A DNA stretch of 64,000 bases from NCBI GenBank assembly GCA_019155205.2, contig JAHNZQ020000172.1:1517668-1581667 (forward strand), in the 5' to 3' direction. A model generated the notes under the pieces. It did not search any database, had not been told where the DNA came from, and was given only the letters and a program-made list of their open reading frames with translations. Source of the stretch: Gracilaria vermiculophylla. Taxonomy: Eukaryota; Rhodophyta; Florideophyceae; Gracilariales; Gracilariaceae. Below are positions 53,796-63,602 of the stretch, in pieces; the stretch's first letter is position 1, and each line of letters begins with the position of its first letter. A program made the position numbers and the translations under genes.

Positions 53796-55060
53796 CTCAT
53801 CCCTCTTCGAACTCCATTTCTCTTGTAGACTTGTCCGGGCGACTAGAAGGTGTATCGCCAAAATCCACTGATGTCTTTCCGTTGTACAGCATTAGTTCCA
53901 AACAAATGCTCATAAGACTGTCAGTCTTCGTCTTTGGGTCCACGAAATTGATCTTCACAGGAATCCAGATCATACGGTCGATGTGACGGGGCTCGAACTC
54001 ATAGCGGATAACAGCGACATCACCACGCATTGAACGATCAGCAGCATTTCTGCAAGTAAATAAAGACCCGTACAGATCCTTCGAGTCCACAAAAATCCAC
54101 AAACCGACTTGTATACCCAATAACCCTTGAAAAGCATGGGCCAAAAGTTTACCTTCGTCAACCGCTTCGCCTGCTGCCAGCGTCTCGGCAGATCCAATAG
54201 ACTTCACGGGCCTGCGAGACTTGTGAGAACACCACGCGACCACATGAATGACAGAGTCCATTTCCAATTCCCCAAACAGGAGTCCAGCGACAAAACCGAG
54301 CTGACCATAGTCCTGCGTGCGGTGATCATCAGAAAAGACAACGACTAAGACCTTATACTGGTTCTTCTGCGGTGGTCTCACGAATGTAAGCGAAGAACCT
54401 CTTCGTTTGAGTGTCTTAAGAAGGTTGATCTGGGTCACAAGGTCCTTCACTAAGAGCTTGGGCCCTTTCTGCTGAGGATATCTTGCGGCAAAAGCGCAAA
54501 AAGGGGACGGAGCGACGCCTAGCCAACCTATGCTGCTGTTTAGTGACCTGAAGGCTGCCAGCTCTATGCTGTTCAAACTTTCGTCGTACTGCTTCCTCCT
54601 CATTCGGATAATTTTGTGTGCCAGGTAGTTCTTCATCCTCTCATCACTGTCGCTTTTAACTGTCATGTCATAATGCTGCGTAACAATCAAGCCGTAGAAG
54701 TGAATATTTCCTGGTCCGTACACTATAGTACTGAGCTTGTAGTGCTTCTTGATATTCTCAATGACTTCGGACAGCTTGCTTCTCTCGCCACCAAACAAGA
54801 TGTCGTCCACGACTTTGACTGCCACAACCACGACGTTCTGAGCCATCTTCACGTAAAACAATTGAGGGACATGGACGAGCTGAGAAAATCCGAAACCACG
54901 GAGGACATCGTTGCTGAACTGTTGCCACTTGGCACCAGCGTTCGCCAGTCCATATGAGGCTGATAGTAATAACCAGTACTGCCTGTGAAGAGTCTTGCAC
55001 TCCCTCGGTGGCACCATTTACACATCCCGTTGCGCTTGGGTCTGTAGGAACGCACTTTTT
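53796..55060 (-). pseudogene. Copia G reverse transcriptase and RNase H
   Basis: The open frame 55017-53797 (406 codons) is the longest retroelement frame in the window. Just upstream in the same frame is GKVDLKSAFLQTQAQRDV with the first catalytic Asp, then a TAA where Tyr is expected, then PPRECKT, SASYGLANAGAKWQQF and the catalytic AVKVVDDILFGG. The connection follows (FRSLNSSIGWLGV). The RNase H-like part has YKVLVVVFSDDHRTQDYGQL, AWCSHKSRRPVKSIGSAETL with the Glu (SAETLAA), and GLWIFVDSKDLYGSL with an Asp. All polymerase aspartates are present. A frameshift near 55060 separates it from the N-terminal RT. Confidence 0.85.
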
Positions 55061-56087
55061 AAGTCAACTTTTCCCAATTCCAGCGAAAGATTGTAGAGAG
55101 TGACAGTAGGATTCGAATGCCGACCGGCAGAAAAGTCACAGAGTCCGTCTTCAAAATATCTTAACCACGGTCCTTGTTCCCGTGAACGGTAATACGGGCC
55201 TTCAAGGTTAAAGTGTTATCGTCACAGCGTTTCCCCTTGTAGAACACATGACTGGTTAAAATGTTAGCGTTTTTGGATATCTGTGATACTGCCACGTCCC
55301 TCACGATCTTCTTGAAGGATTTCTCTTCCTTCTCGTAGGCGTTCTGCGTAGTGAATGATGGGAGTCCCTGTGCTTGATGCAGCATAAATTCACCGCTTCC
55401 GAACACCTGAAAGTACTGATGGAAAAGCAGTTTCTCGGTACTAAGAAGCTCCTGCGCTGGTAAAAGCTGGACTTGGCCTGCAACCATGCGGTGTTTGTCA
55501 TCCCCGGAGTCTTCAGCCTGTGGTGGATGGTTTCGTTGTTCAGTGACATAGTTCCACACCTCATCCTGCAGCATCAGCTTCTCCTCGTCTCCATCCCTGT
55601 AGTGGACATCGTACTTTCCCATAGGTTCGTCAAAATTGTGTACTATACCCCTGTAGAACTGTTTGTGGATGGGCCAGCACACTTCGATTGTGTTGCCCAC
55701 CTTAGGTAGATTAGGTCCAACGCTTTCCAATTCCTCTTCGCTCTCTGATACACCTGAGTTAGGGCTGGATGCATCTTCTTTTTCTTCACTGGACTGTGTT
55801 TTGTTGTCCAGTTGAGATAGAGCTTCATCCAAATTTCTATCTAGTTCTTCGGTAGCGTCCTGCTCAGCGGCCGCTAGCCCGTTGTCGCTTATAGCTGGTC
55901 TTACATCTTTGGTAGCTGCGGAAACCTTCTTGCCCTTCAAGCCCGGGACAGTTACAGTGCGAGTGGCGAAATCGAAGGACAAAACTGGTCTGTTCTCGGC
56001 CCAGCTACCCCTCTTTGTGTTATCGTCCTTGATAAAGATTCGTACCAAGTCTCCGAGACCAATGGTGGATTATTCGATAGCCTTTGA
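55061..56087 (-). pseudogene. Copia G linker with Tudor/Agenet-like domain and RT N-terminus
   Basis: The frame 56048-55161 (295 codons) follows integrase in the same frame. Residues about 1-70 are basic and end in an acidic, Ser/Glu-rich stretch (to about residue 112). Residues about 115-170 read VGNTIEVCWPIHKQFYRGIV, then HNFDEPMGKYDVHYRDGDEE and KLMLQDEVWNY. The pattern W-P, F-Y-G-V, YDVHY-DGDEE-L and W fits Tudor/Agenet/PTM-like domains, which bind methylated histone tails in other proteins. Residues about 240-295 begin RT: VSQISKNANILTSHVFYKGK, then LTLKARITVHGNKDRG. Such a domain could target integration, which is inference. It ends in TAA just before the frameshift. Confidence 0.65.
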
Positions 56088-56860
56088 TCAGAGAATGAGC
56101 GTTAGCTTTCGCTTCGCCAGGAGTGTTTGGTACGCGTCGATAAGGTCTTGAAAGAGCAACTTGGGTATTGCACCAGGCACGACGGGCCTCGAGTACCCCT
56201 TTTCCAACTCCTGTGCTGACAACATCTCGTTAGCGTAGAGGTCGTTCGAAATCCTGATGGCTTGTTGGACGTTCCATCCTTGTGTCCATTCCTTCGGATC
56301 CCGTTCGGTGGGGTGCTTGAGTGGTACAAAAAAGTCTAAGATGATTCTATGCTTCCATTCGAGAACATTTTTATTGTGCTGGCGCGGTGGTATTGGCCTA
56401 CAGTCGATCTCATTATCTTTCATATATGACTGGAAGATGCTGTTGCTGAAAGCCTTGTCGTACGCGACGACCTGCGGGTTCTAGAATGGGTTAATCCAGT
56501 GAGCGTCGAACACCTGAATCGCCTTAGCCATCGACGTACTGTCGGCAATAGCGCCCGTAGAGTAGCGTGATGCGGTATCCATAACATGCATCACACAGTA
56601 CTGGTCCAGGAACATATAATCCACGCACACGACATCGTTGAATTGTCTAGTCATGGCGCTCTGAGATACCTTTCGGTTGGCGGTGGGCTTCGCCGTAGTC
56701 TGATAGGGGGTGCATCTCTCCAGAACAGACTGCAAGTACTTCTCTACATGAAGATCCCACAGTGCGTTGCGCTCCAGCAATACCTTGATGTCCGAATAGG
56801 TGGAATGTCCACAAATGTGCTAATGGACCTTGTCGATGATCTCCTTCAGGTCGTTTCACG
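56088..56860 (-). pseudogene. Copia G integrase
   Basis: The H2C2-type N-terminus reads IIDKVH-stop-HICGHSTYSDIKVLL and VLERCTPYQ, where the second Cys of CX2C is Tyr. The core has FNDVVCVDYMFLDQYCVMHV with the first Asp, ends ORF 56780-56481 at a TAG (after HWINPF), and continues in the same frame with NPQVVAYDKAFSN, second Asp, and QHNKNVLEWKHRIILDFF, Glu. Then comes RISNDLYANEMLSAQELEKG, TRPV-like YSRPVVPG, and LLAKRKLTLIL before a stop. The DDE triad is complete. Only nonsense codons (56838, 56481, 56088 region) separate this from an open frame. Confidence 0.82.
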
Positions 56861-57338
56861 TCTTGTTTGCGATTTCGCCTTCGATGTGTGCTGACGCACA
56901 GAACAAGATAGTTTCGTTCTGGTCCGTCATACTGTTCGCATGAAACTTAAAAGCCGATTGCGGAATGTATGTATGCATGACATGGTCCACCAGTGTGATA
57001 CTTCCCTGAGAAATGCCACTGGAGTCGGGTGGCAGAACCAGTTTGTTCTGGTTGACATGCAGCATATCGCAATAGATGGTCACGTTATGTCCGATGACCC
57101 ACTGCGACGATCCATAGATGACGAGGTGCCTTATCTGCGCTGGACCACCCTGATCGGTCTGCGCCTCAAACACCACTGAGCCGAGGATCTTCTTCGACTG
57201 ACTGCTGTGCTCCCCCCTACCGTATTGCCAACAGGGTCGGTCAGCGACAGCGTCTGGTATCGGCTCGAGCTTTCCGTTCTAACTCGGGCACATCAGTTTA
57301 GCTATAAGCTGTATTTCTGTGGATCCGATTCCACTTTA
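56861..57338 (-). pseudogene. Copia G protease and following domain
   Basis: The protease motif straddles a stop: FDTLIGPLLDDGPP, then TAA (57338-57336) in place of Tyr, then SGIG. In GalEa-like elements the motif is LLDDGAPYSGIG, so the catalytic Asp is kept and DDG replaces the usual DTG. In the same frame follow KLEPIPDA, WQYGRGEHSSQSKKILGSVV, and SSQWVIGHNVTIYCDMLHVN with NKLVLPPDSSGIS. This conserved post-protease segment leads into integrase. A TAG after LMCPS is a second nonsense codon. Confidence 0.7.
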
Positions 57339-58343
57339 CGGGGGTCCGTCGTCCAGGAGTGGCCCAATCAGTGTGTCGAAGTTAACCGCAGTTACGCCCA
57401 ATGCGTCGCGTTTTGCCATGCTGAACGTCAGCACATTTCGGTTGGAGATCTCGATTTTCGGAGGAGTGTCTAGGGACTTCGCATCGGGCTTCATGGTTCC
57501 ATCTTCATCATGGTCGTCCTTCCAGTGTCCAAATGTCTTACACTTGTGACCTTTAGTTCTCGCCTTGAGCTTGGCCAACTTTTCGGGTGTGCGTCGCGAC
57601 CCACTACTGCCTCTACTGGGAGTAGAGCCTGAGTTTCCAGCGCGCGACGAGTGGTGCGATGAATTCGCGGAGAGATACTTAGATGAGTCTCCGCCTGGAC
57701 CCTTCATCTTATCACATTGTCTCAAGACTGATGCGATGGCGTCATACGAGACTGCCTTCAGGTAGTCGTTGGTGGTCGACGTGGCAACCAAATTTGCGTT
57801 CCTTGGTGCCGCATTTGCCAATACAGAAACTCTATGATGACTATACACGTCTGTGTTAGCAAGCAAAGCGAAGGCCACCAATGAGTCTGACAACTTGGCC
57901 TCAGCTCTGTACGCATTGCGTCTGGACATCTGTGCCTGGAATCTCGATTCGGAGTTCTTAAAACTCTCGTTGTGGTTCCGTTTCGTGTTCAACAGAGACA
58001 TGAAATCCTAAGACACGTCCGATACGAAGGCAAGCGGATCCCGCTTGTCAAGCGCGTCAACAATAGCCTGTGCGCCAGTTGCCGAACGAATGGTGCTGTT
58101 CGGTATAGCTTTACATAGATCTTTTGCCCTGCCGTATAGCTGTGCCTGAAGCATTGTTCCTCTAGCTTCCTTCAATATTTTGTTACTGTTCGAATCAGCC
58201 AGCGTGTCTTGAATTGCCTTCCCCATGGACGCAGCCTCTGCAAACTGCTCCTGGCTTTCACGTCCATCTGTCCATGGTGCGGTTCGGATATCCCAAGAGA
58301 AACGGAGCCTCGACGGCAGATTGGATGAGCTTTCTGGGCCCAT
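57339..58343 (-). pseudogene. Copia G gag
   Basis: The ATG at 58343 lies inside the primer-binding site (ATGGGCCCAG encodes MGP) and starts a frame that runs to 57336 with a single TAG at 58010-58008. The N-terminal half has SKILKEARGTMLQAQ-like sequence (NSNKILKEARGTMLQAQLYG) and TGAQAIVDALDKRD. The second half has MSLLNTKRNHNESFKNSESR, a Ser/Gly/Arg-rich linker, and a degenerate zinc-binding segment GHKCKTFGHWKDDH. It then continues into protease without a break of frame, so Gag and Pol form one polyprotein. Confidence 0.75.
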
Positions 58344-58346
58344 AAC
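58334..58346 (-). promoter_or_regulatory. Copia G primer-binding site (half tRNA-iMet)
   Basis: GTTATGGGCCCAG on the minus strand, directly next to the end of the 5' LTR at 58347. Identical to the site in TRIM-2. Confidence 0.85.
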
Positions 58347-58757
58347 TATTAAAGGTCGGTCTTGCGAAAGTCTGAAATAGCACAGTCGTTCGTCGGTAAA
58401 GGTCTTTATTGCTCTGATCTATTCTCGTGTCTGCCTTTTGAATCACCGAAGGTTGGGACGCCGCTTGTAGGCTTTTATACGGCCTTTGAACTACGCGCGC
58501 CAGCAGTCATTAGCAATCCACTAGATACACTTGCTGTATCTGTCAGCACTAATACGAGTACGTGGGGTCCACGGCGGCCAAACAGCGCCCTTTTTCAGCA
58601 CAAATATCCTACTACGGTGCTTTAATACGTACTCTCTCAGTCCGTTACGTACTACGTTCTCCGTGGTACTCTGTCAGTGTATTCTGTATATTTCCGAGGG
58701 CTCATAATACGTACTGTTTTGATGTTCCTGTCTGTCTGCTAACGGTACATATCCATA
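58347..58757 (-). repeat. Copia G 5' LTR
   Basis: 411 bp, plus-strand ends TATTAAAGGTCGG and ACATATCCATA, flanked on the right by the GTTTT duplication. Confidence 0.85.
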
Positions 58758-58762
58758 GTTTT

Positions 58763-60233
58763 GCCGCACCCCTCGCACGGCGTCGTTTATTACCCGTACG
58801 TGTCGAGAGACTCACCGACGTCGTTGGAAGGTCTTCGTTTAGCAATCCGTGGGCTATATACTTCCAGATCATCCTCGAATATAAAACAGCCATGTGGGAA
58901 ACTTAGTGCTTTTCATCGCTCCATCTGGTGGTGGGGGAACACTTCTACTTGGACTTTCAGGGACTTTGGAAATGTGCCGTCATACTAAAATGCCTTTTTT
59001 GATATATGGGACGCCGAAGCCCTCGCGCCGTCTCCTTTACCTGAAATGTCGGCGTTTCACACGTTCAGAACAGTAGGACCACCTGGAACCGCAAATGGAA
59101 AATCTCAATTCACTGCTCCGAAGAACAACCCCTCACAGCAACCAGCCCTTCTGGACACAACAATGAGAGATCGCACAACTTACGGAGTTGGGAGAAATGG
59201 CAGTGCGACGATAACACCAGCCAAACCAACTAGGGCACAGGCCATAGTGTACCCGAGAAGAGAAGGGTTTCACCGGAATCTATGGAACTCACGCACAAAA
59301 CGGCTGCAAGAAGTGTAGCACTAGGTGCAGGATACCGCTAGGGATGCACACCTTGGAAACGAAATAGCAGCGCATAAAAAGGTAATATTTTCCGGGTATT
59401 ATTCGAGCACTGATAAATGACGCTTCTTGCGCGGTAGCCCGGTGTTCGGAAACTAAGCTGTAGAGCTTCAGGAGCAGCACGTAGCAGTGCGCCACTCGGG
59501 CACAACTCTGCCAAGAACGGCGTCGGATAGTTCATTCACTGCCGATCACCCATCTAAATAATCACGTGCTCGCACGGCCCAGCTTTGACCGCACATATCA
59601 TTCACCGCTCGAGGCGTGGAAACAAAACCGCTCAAATCTGGATCGCCCCCTCTTAAGTGGGATGGTCGCCCACTTTCTATCACACTGGAATACAGGGAGA
59701 TGCAAACCAATTTTCCCACACAGAAAAAGTACGATGCAGAACGCCAGAGGTCCTTAAAAGAGAGATGAACGGCAAAACGGCACGGCCGGGAAACATAAGT
59801 ACGAAAATTTCTACTCTTCAGAATTGTCGGACACTCTTACGACATGAACACAGAGCTGTTGTACTGCAAGTGCTCTTACGGGCACGACGCCTCTAGAGAC
59901 ACGGCTGGGCCGGTAAAACAGATCTCACAATGCCAAGTGGTTCACTGTAACTACAAGTCGGGAACTGTGACTCTAGCAACGGCACATAACGAATGCGTGG
60001 GTTGGCACGCAAGTTGAACATGACTTTAACAGGAAACACATGCGCACAGCCGCGCGCTGATAACGCTGCAACAAACGGTTTTAGAGAAACCCCACGTATG
60101 GGTTTCGTCCACCTTGTAAGTATGCGAAGCTTCAAATCCCCGGTCAAGGTGTTCCCATCCAGGATGGCGTACAGTTCTGGCTCCGTTCTCGTACAGATGG
60201 GAGCTATGGTGGAAATGTCCGTAGCCATCATGC
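58763..60233 (-). other. Unassigned region left of Harbinger
   Basis: No domain recognised. A minus-strand frame 60300-59893 (SMMATDISTIAPICTRTEPE) and a plus-strand frame 59046-59318 are open but without motifs. The minus strand continues the unknown family at 60234-60491, so this may be a decayed retroelement. Confidence 0.3.
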
Positions 60234-60491
60234 TTACGGAACACCTTTCCAGGAGAGATATTGAAGACACTGCTCGCGGGAAGCTAAGAAGAAAGGCCAT
60301 GAGTACTGGAAAGTAGCCCCAGCAGGGGAATGAAGACGATGCACAACCTGTTCCGAAGTACTACGCGACTGATAATTCTCACTGAGGCGGTTCACGAGCA
60401 ATTTGTGCATGGCGGAGAGGTCAGCCCCATTGTCATAAATGCACAGTCCAACGCGTCGGAGGAAAGTTAAGACAATCTCTCCATTACTCAC
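60234..60491 (-). pseudogene. Unknown protein remnant, second copy of the 12.4-kb family
   Basis: Contains VLTFLRRVGLCIYDNGADLS, AMHKLLVNRLSENY and LHSPAGATFQYSWPFFL. The first two match FLRRVCMSIQDTSGDHSAMQ and ETLSNHL at 12480-12370, and the third resembles a continuation there (LSSSSPTGSPPLNLFL). The relationship is visible only in protein. Function unknown. Confidence 0.4.
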
Positions 60492-60865
60492 GCCCGTACC
60501 TGGGACACTTTCCTCACCAAGAAAAGTCTACAGAGCACGATCGCCGTAAGAAAAAGGCCTCATAGCAACCGCAGAAGATGCCACAGCCGGCTAAACTGAA
60601 TTTGGTGTCGAACTCTGACACTCGGTTCTTGTGGTCTCACTCGGGGGCAGCATCCAATCGCTCTTTTTTTGCTTTCCTCTCCAACAGGGACGCTAAGAGC
60701 ATCTTCACCGGCGACAAAAGAACGGCCATCAAATCACCGAAACGTGTGCGCGTGCCTTCCGTTTATTGGCGCAAACCTTTTTGCTTATTTGCTGTTTTGC
60801 TCGTTACCCTGCCATCTCCGACGGGCGGCACATCTGAGCTTCATCACCGCCTCAAGCTGCGTCAG

Positions 60866-62541
60866 ATGGCATACTCTCTGATCGTCGAGGAACAAAATGA
60901 AGCTCTCAATGAGCTCCCACAAGAATTGCTCAGTAGCAGTGATTCCGAGAGTGAGGATAAAAAACATGGAGGTTCTTCCGTCGGTAGAGCACCAAACATT
61001 GACCGTGAAAGGCAGAGAGGTCATCAACAGCTCTACAAGGACTACCTTGCCAATAACTCTGTGTATAACGAAGTGCATTTCCGTCCTAGATTTCGAATTT
61101 TCCGGAACCTGTTTCAAACTATAAGTGAGAAACTTGGAACTCAATACCACTACTTTCTAAAAAGGCCTGACTGCAGAGGAATACAGGGGTTCAGCACGGA
61201 ACAGAAGGTCACAGCGGCACTCCACCTTTTAGCTTATGGATACGCCGCGGACAGCGTCGACGAATATGTTTGTATGGCGCAATGCACAGCAGCCGAGTCC
61301 TTGAAAAACTTCTGTCAATGTATGATTGCTGGCTTTTGGTGAGGAATTCTTACGAGTTCCAAACGCCACAGATATTGCATGTATACTAAGGAGAAATTGT
61401 CATAGAGGGTTTCTGGGTTTGATCGGGAGCATTGATGGCACAAAAATGGTTATGGAAAAACTTTCCAGTGGCATGGAGGGGACAATATCAGGGTAAAGAA
61501 CGGAAACCAGCTGTAACTCTGGAGGCCATAGCGTATGATAAGCTTTGGATTTGGCATGCATTCTTTGGAACACCTGGTAGCGAGAACGATATCAATGTAC
61601 TTGAAACATCGCCACTCCTGAACAAAATAGCGGATGGATCTTTTCCCTCAAAGATTTCCTACCTTTTGAACGTGAAGAAAAGAGAGGTACCTTATTTTCT
61701 ATGTGATGGTGTGTATCCAAGGTACCCATTATTTGTGCACACTGTACCCGAACCAGTTACAAAGAAAGAGAAACTGCTGGCAAAATGGCAAGAGGGAAAG
61801 CGAAAAGATGGTGAACGAGCATTTGGGGTTCTACAAGCGCGATGGCTCATACTTTGCCGCCCATCAAGGTTCTGGACTGTGAGATCGATGAGAAATGTTA
61901 TGTATTGTTGCATAATATTGCATAATATGATGGTCGAAGAAGGGCTATCGAAAGAAGATATAATGTTGCCGGACTCAACTGAGATCCAGGAAGGAGAAGT
62001 GGTGCACTTTGGACATCCAGTGTGGGCTGATGATAATTTTCACGGACTTGAAGGTACGATTGCAGGTTTATGTCAGGGAGAAGAATTTCTACGAGATGAA
62101 GAAAAGCAGCAAAATTTGCAACACGACGTCATCGAACATTTATGGAGTTTGAATGGAAACACGCAAATGAAACTGTCTCACCAGAGAGTATTACTGCGTT
62201 GTTGGAAGATGCGACCCCATCCACCAGCAAATTCATTTCTCACGCGCTCGCGTGAGCCCCTACGCACGCAGGCTCTCTCGGGCGCCCTGCTTGCTTGTGA
62301 AACTTTTGGAGGGTTCGTCGGCGTTTTTTGCAATCTGAGCCGCCAAACAAGCCCATCAAAGTGCTACGTTCCTGGCTTCGGCGCCTCTTCTGTAGAAGTC
62401 AACGCAAGAGTGTCAGACGGGAGGGACAGGGTGGCACTATCCTTGCGAATTCTTTTCGCTGCGTGTTCCTTGTTTCGCTCTTCTTCTTTAAGGTTATCGA
62501 GTACGCGTTTGCGGCAAATGCAGAAGAACTCTACGGCTTAA
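60866..62541 (+). pseudogene. Harbinger DDE transposase, two frameshifts
   Basis: The first ATG inside the element is 60866 (MAYSLIVEEQNEALNELPQE). An acidic N-terminus is followed by FRPRFRIFRNLFQTISEKLG, GIQGFSTEQKVTAALHLLAY and GYAADSVDEYVCMAQCTAAE, the helical region of HARBI1-like nucleases. A one-base shift near 61337 (T-run) leads to GEEFLRVPNATDIACILRRN, then RGFLGLIGSIDG with the first catalytic Asp. A second shift near 61440 (A-run) leads to KWLWKNFPVAWRGQYQGKER, FFGTPGSENDINVLETSPLL with the second Asp, YFLCDGVYPRYPLFVHTVPE, and RKDGERAFGVLQARW with the Glu. After CIILHNMMVEEG the C-terminal part (to 62541) is less conserved and may overrun the original stop. Confidence 0.88.
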
Positions 62542-62699
62542 GGGCTTCTATCGGCAGCGGCCGTGAACAATGCGATGTCATTGTGCCTTAGGATCTCGTC
62601 AGCACGTTTCTGTTGCAGATCAAGGGCTGCTATTGCCAACTTTAGCTTTTCTTTTTGGTGCCTGGTTTTCAGAAACTCGACTTTGGCACACTTTCTTTC

Positions 62700-63266
62700 T
62701 TAGGGACGTTCTTTCTTTTCCCGGATAGGTATCGGTTCAACATCAATGTCGCTATTACTCTCTTCTTTCCCTTCTCCTGCTTCTGAATTGGTCTCCTTGC
62801 AAAACTTCTCTGAGACTGCGTCTGCGCTTTGAATTTCCATAGAAAACTTTGGGTGAGATCGTAGTACCTCCCAGGCACCTCTAAATTTGAATAGTTCTCC
62901 GATGTCATCTTTAGGTGAATTCATCTTAACGCCGTTGGAAAGTGCTGTTGCCATTCGTATTTGGTCGTTTTCGTTGTAACCTGATGGGTTAAGACGAATA
63001 ACGCGCAAGTAACAACCAGAAAAAAGAGTGCACTTTGTTATTAAAAGCTTAACGCGATTGCGTATAGATTCGTTCGATCGTTACATGCGGTTTGCTGGCT
63101 TAAAAATGTCGTTGTAAAGCTTTGCAACGCTTTCGAAGAACAGCCTCTTCTTCCGATCTGTTCCCAAGATGGGATCTTCGGAAGTTTTGGTGTAGGCTTT
63201 GGCCACAGCAGTGTCTTCCTGTGGAGAAAAGCTGGGACCTCGTGTTGAAGTTTTCTTAGCTTCCAT
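62700..63266 (-). pseudogene. Harbinger Myb/SANT-like protein, one stop
   Basis: A 188-codon frame from the ATG at 63266 to 62700 with a single in-frame TAA at 63081-63083. The N-terminus has GPSFSPQEDTAVAKAYTKTS, a trihelix/Myb-like segment. Past the stop come SIRNRVKLLITKCTLFSGCY, LRVIRLNPSGYNENDQIRMA, and LFKFRGAWEVLRSHPKFSME, the pattern of the NAM-associated/Myb-like protein coded by plant-type PIF/Harbinger elements, which assists transposase in nuclear entry and DNA binding. The acidic and Lys-rich tail ends with IREKKERP. It converges on the transposase gene, with about 160 bp between the two stops. Confidence 0.82.
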
Positions 63267-63445
63267 CTTGTGATATCTTGTCTCTCGTTATGCAATTGGG
63301 TTGTAGGGAGATTGTAAGTCCCTGTGCAGGTGAGCATGAAAGTAACAGAGCGCTAGAAGGAGTGTGTTTCTGTTTGTTGGCGCCAAAACGAACTCGTCCT
63401 GGCCAGTTAAACTTTTGCACGTGGATACTCATTTGTCTCAGGAGA

Positions 63446-63512
63446 TTTGAACAGGTTTCGATTTCCGAACCAAATGACAAGCATTTGGTTCGGATTTCTG
63501 AACCTGTTCAAA
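63446..63512. repeat. Subterminal hairpin in Harbinger
   Basis: Two 31-base arms (63446-63476 and 63482-63512) are near-perfect inverted repeats around a 5-base spacer. The outer TTTGAACAGG pairs with CCTGTTCAAA and the inner CCGAACCAAATG with CATTTGGTTCGG. It lies 87 bp inside the right terminus, upstream of the Myb ORF. It could be a transposase-binding site, a promoter element or a nested small element. Confidence 0.75.
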
Positions 63513-63602
63513 AATTTGTTTTCTTTTTTCTCCCATTGGAGATGAACTGCGAAGCAAAAAACTTATTTACTGTTTTGCTCCGTCCAGGTGGAGATGCTCT
63601 AA

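Larger units (their letters stand above)
53385..58757 (-). mobile_element. GalEa-like copia element G, TSD GTTTT
   Basis: Two 411-bp LTRs (53385-53795 and 58347-58757) and an exact 5-bp duplication GTTTT (53380-53384 and 58758-58762). The minus strand carries, from the right, PBS, gag, protease, integrase, a Tudor/Agenet-like linker, RT and RNase H. Integrase before RT is the Ty1/copia order. LTRs start and end with TA (TATGGAT...TA) rather than TG...CA. The PBS is GTTATGGGCCCAG. Catalytic residues of protease, integrase and RT remain visible, and the damage is about ten stops plus at least one frameshift. It inserted next to the end of gypsy C integrase. Confidence 0.88.
60697..63599 (+). 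mobile_element. PIF/Harbinger transposon with both ORFs
   Basis: Terminal inverted repeats GAGCATCTTCACC (60697) and GAGCATCTCCACC (reverse complement, ending 63599) are flanked by TAA on both sides (60694-60696, 63600-63602), the 3-bp target duplication typical of PIF/Harbinger. It is 2,903 bp long. Inside are a plus-strand DDE transposase (60866-62541) and a minus-strand Myb/SANT-like protein (63266-62700), the two proteins that such elements need. The similarity extends further inward (CGACAAAA against CGGAGCAAAA). The transposase has two frameshifts and the Myb ORF one stop, so it is recent but inactive. Confidence 0.9.
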
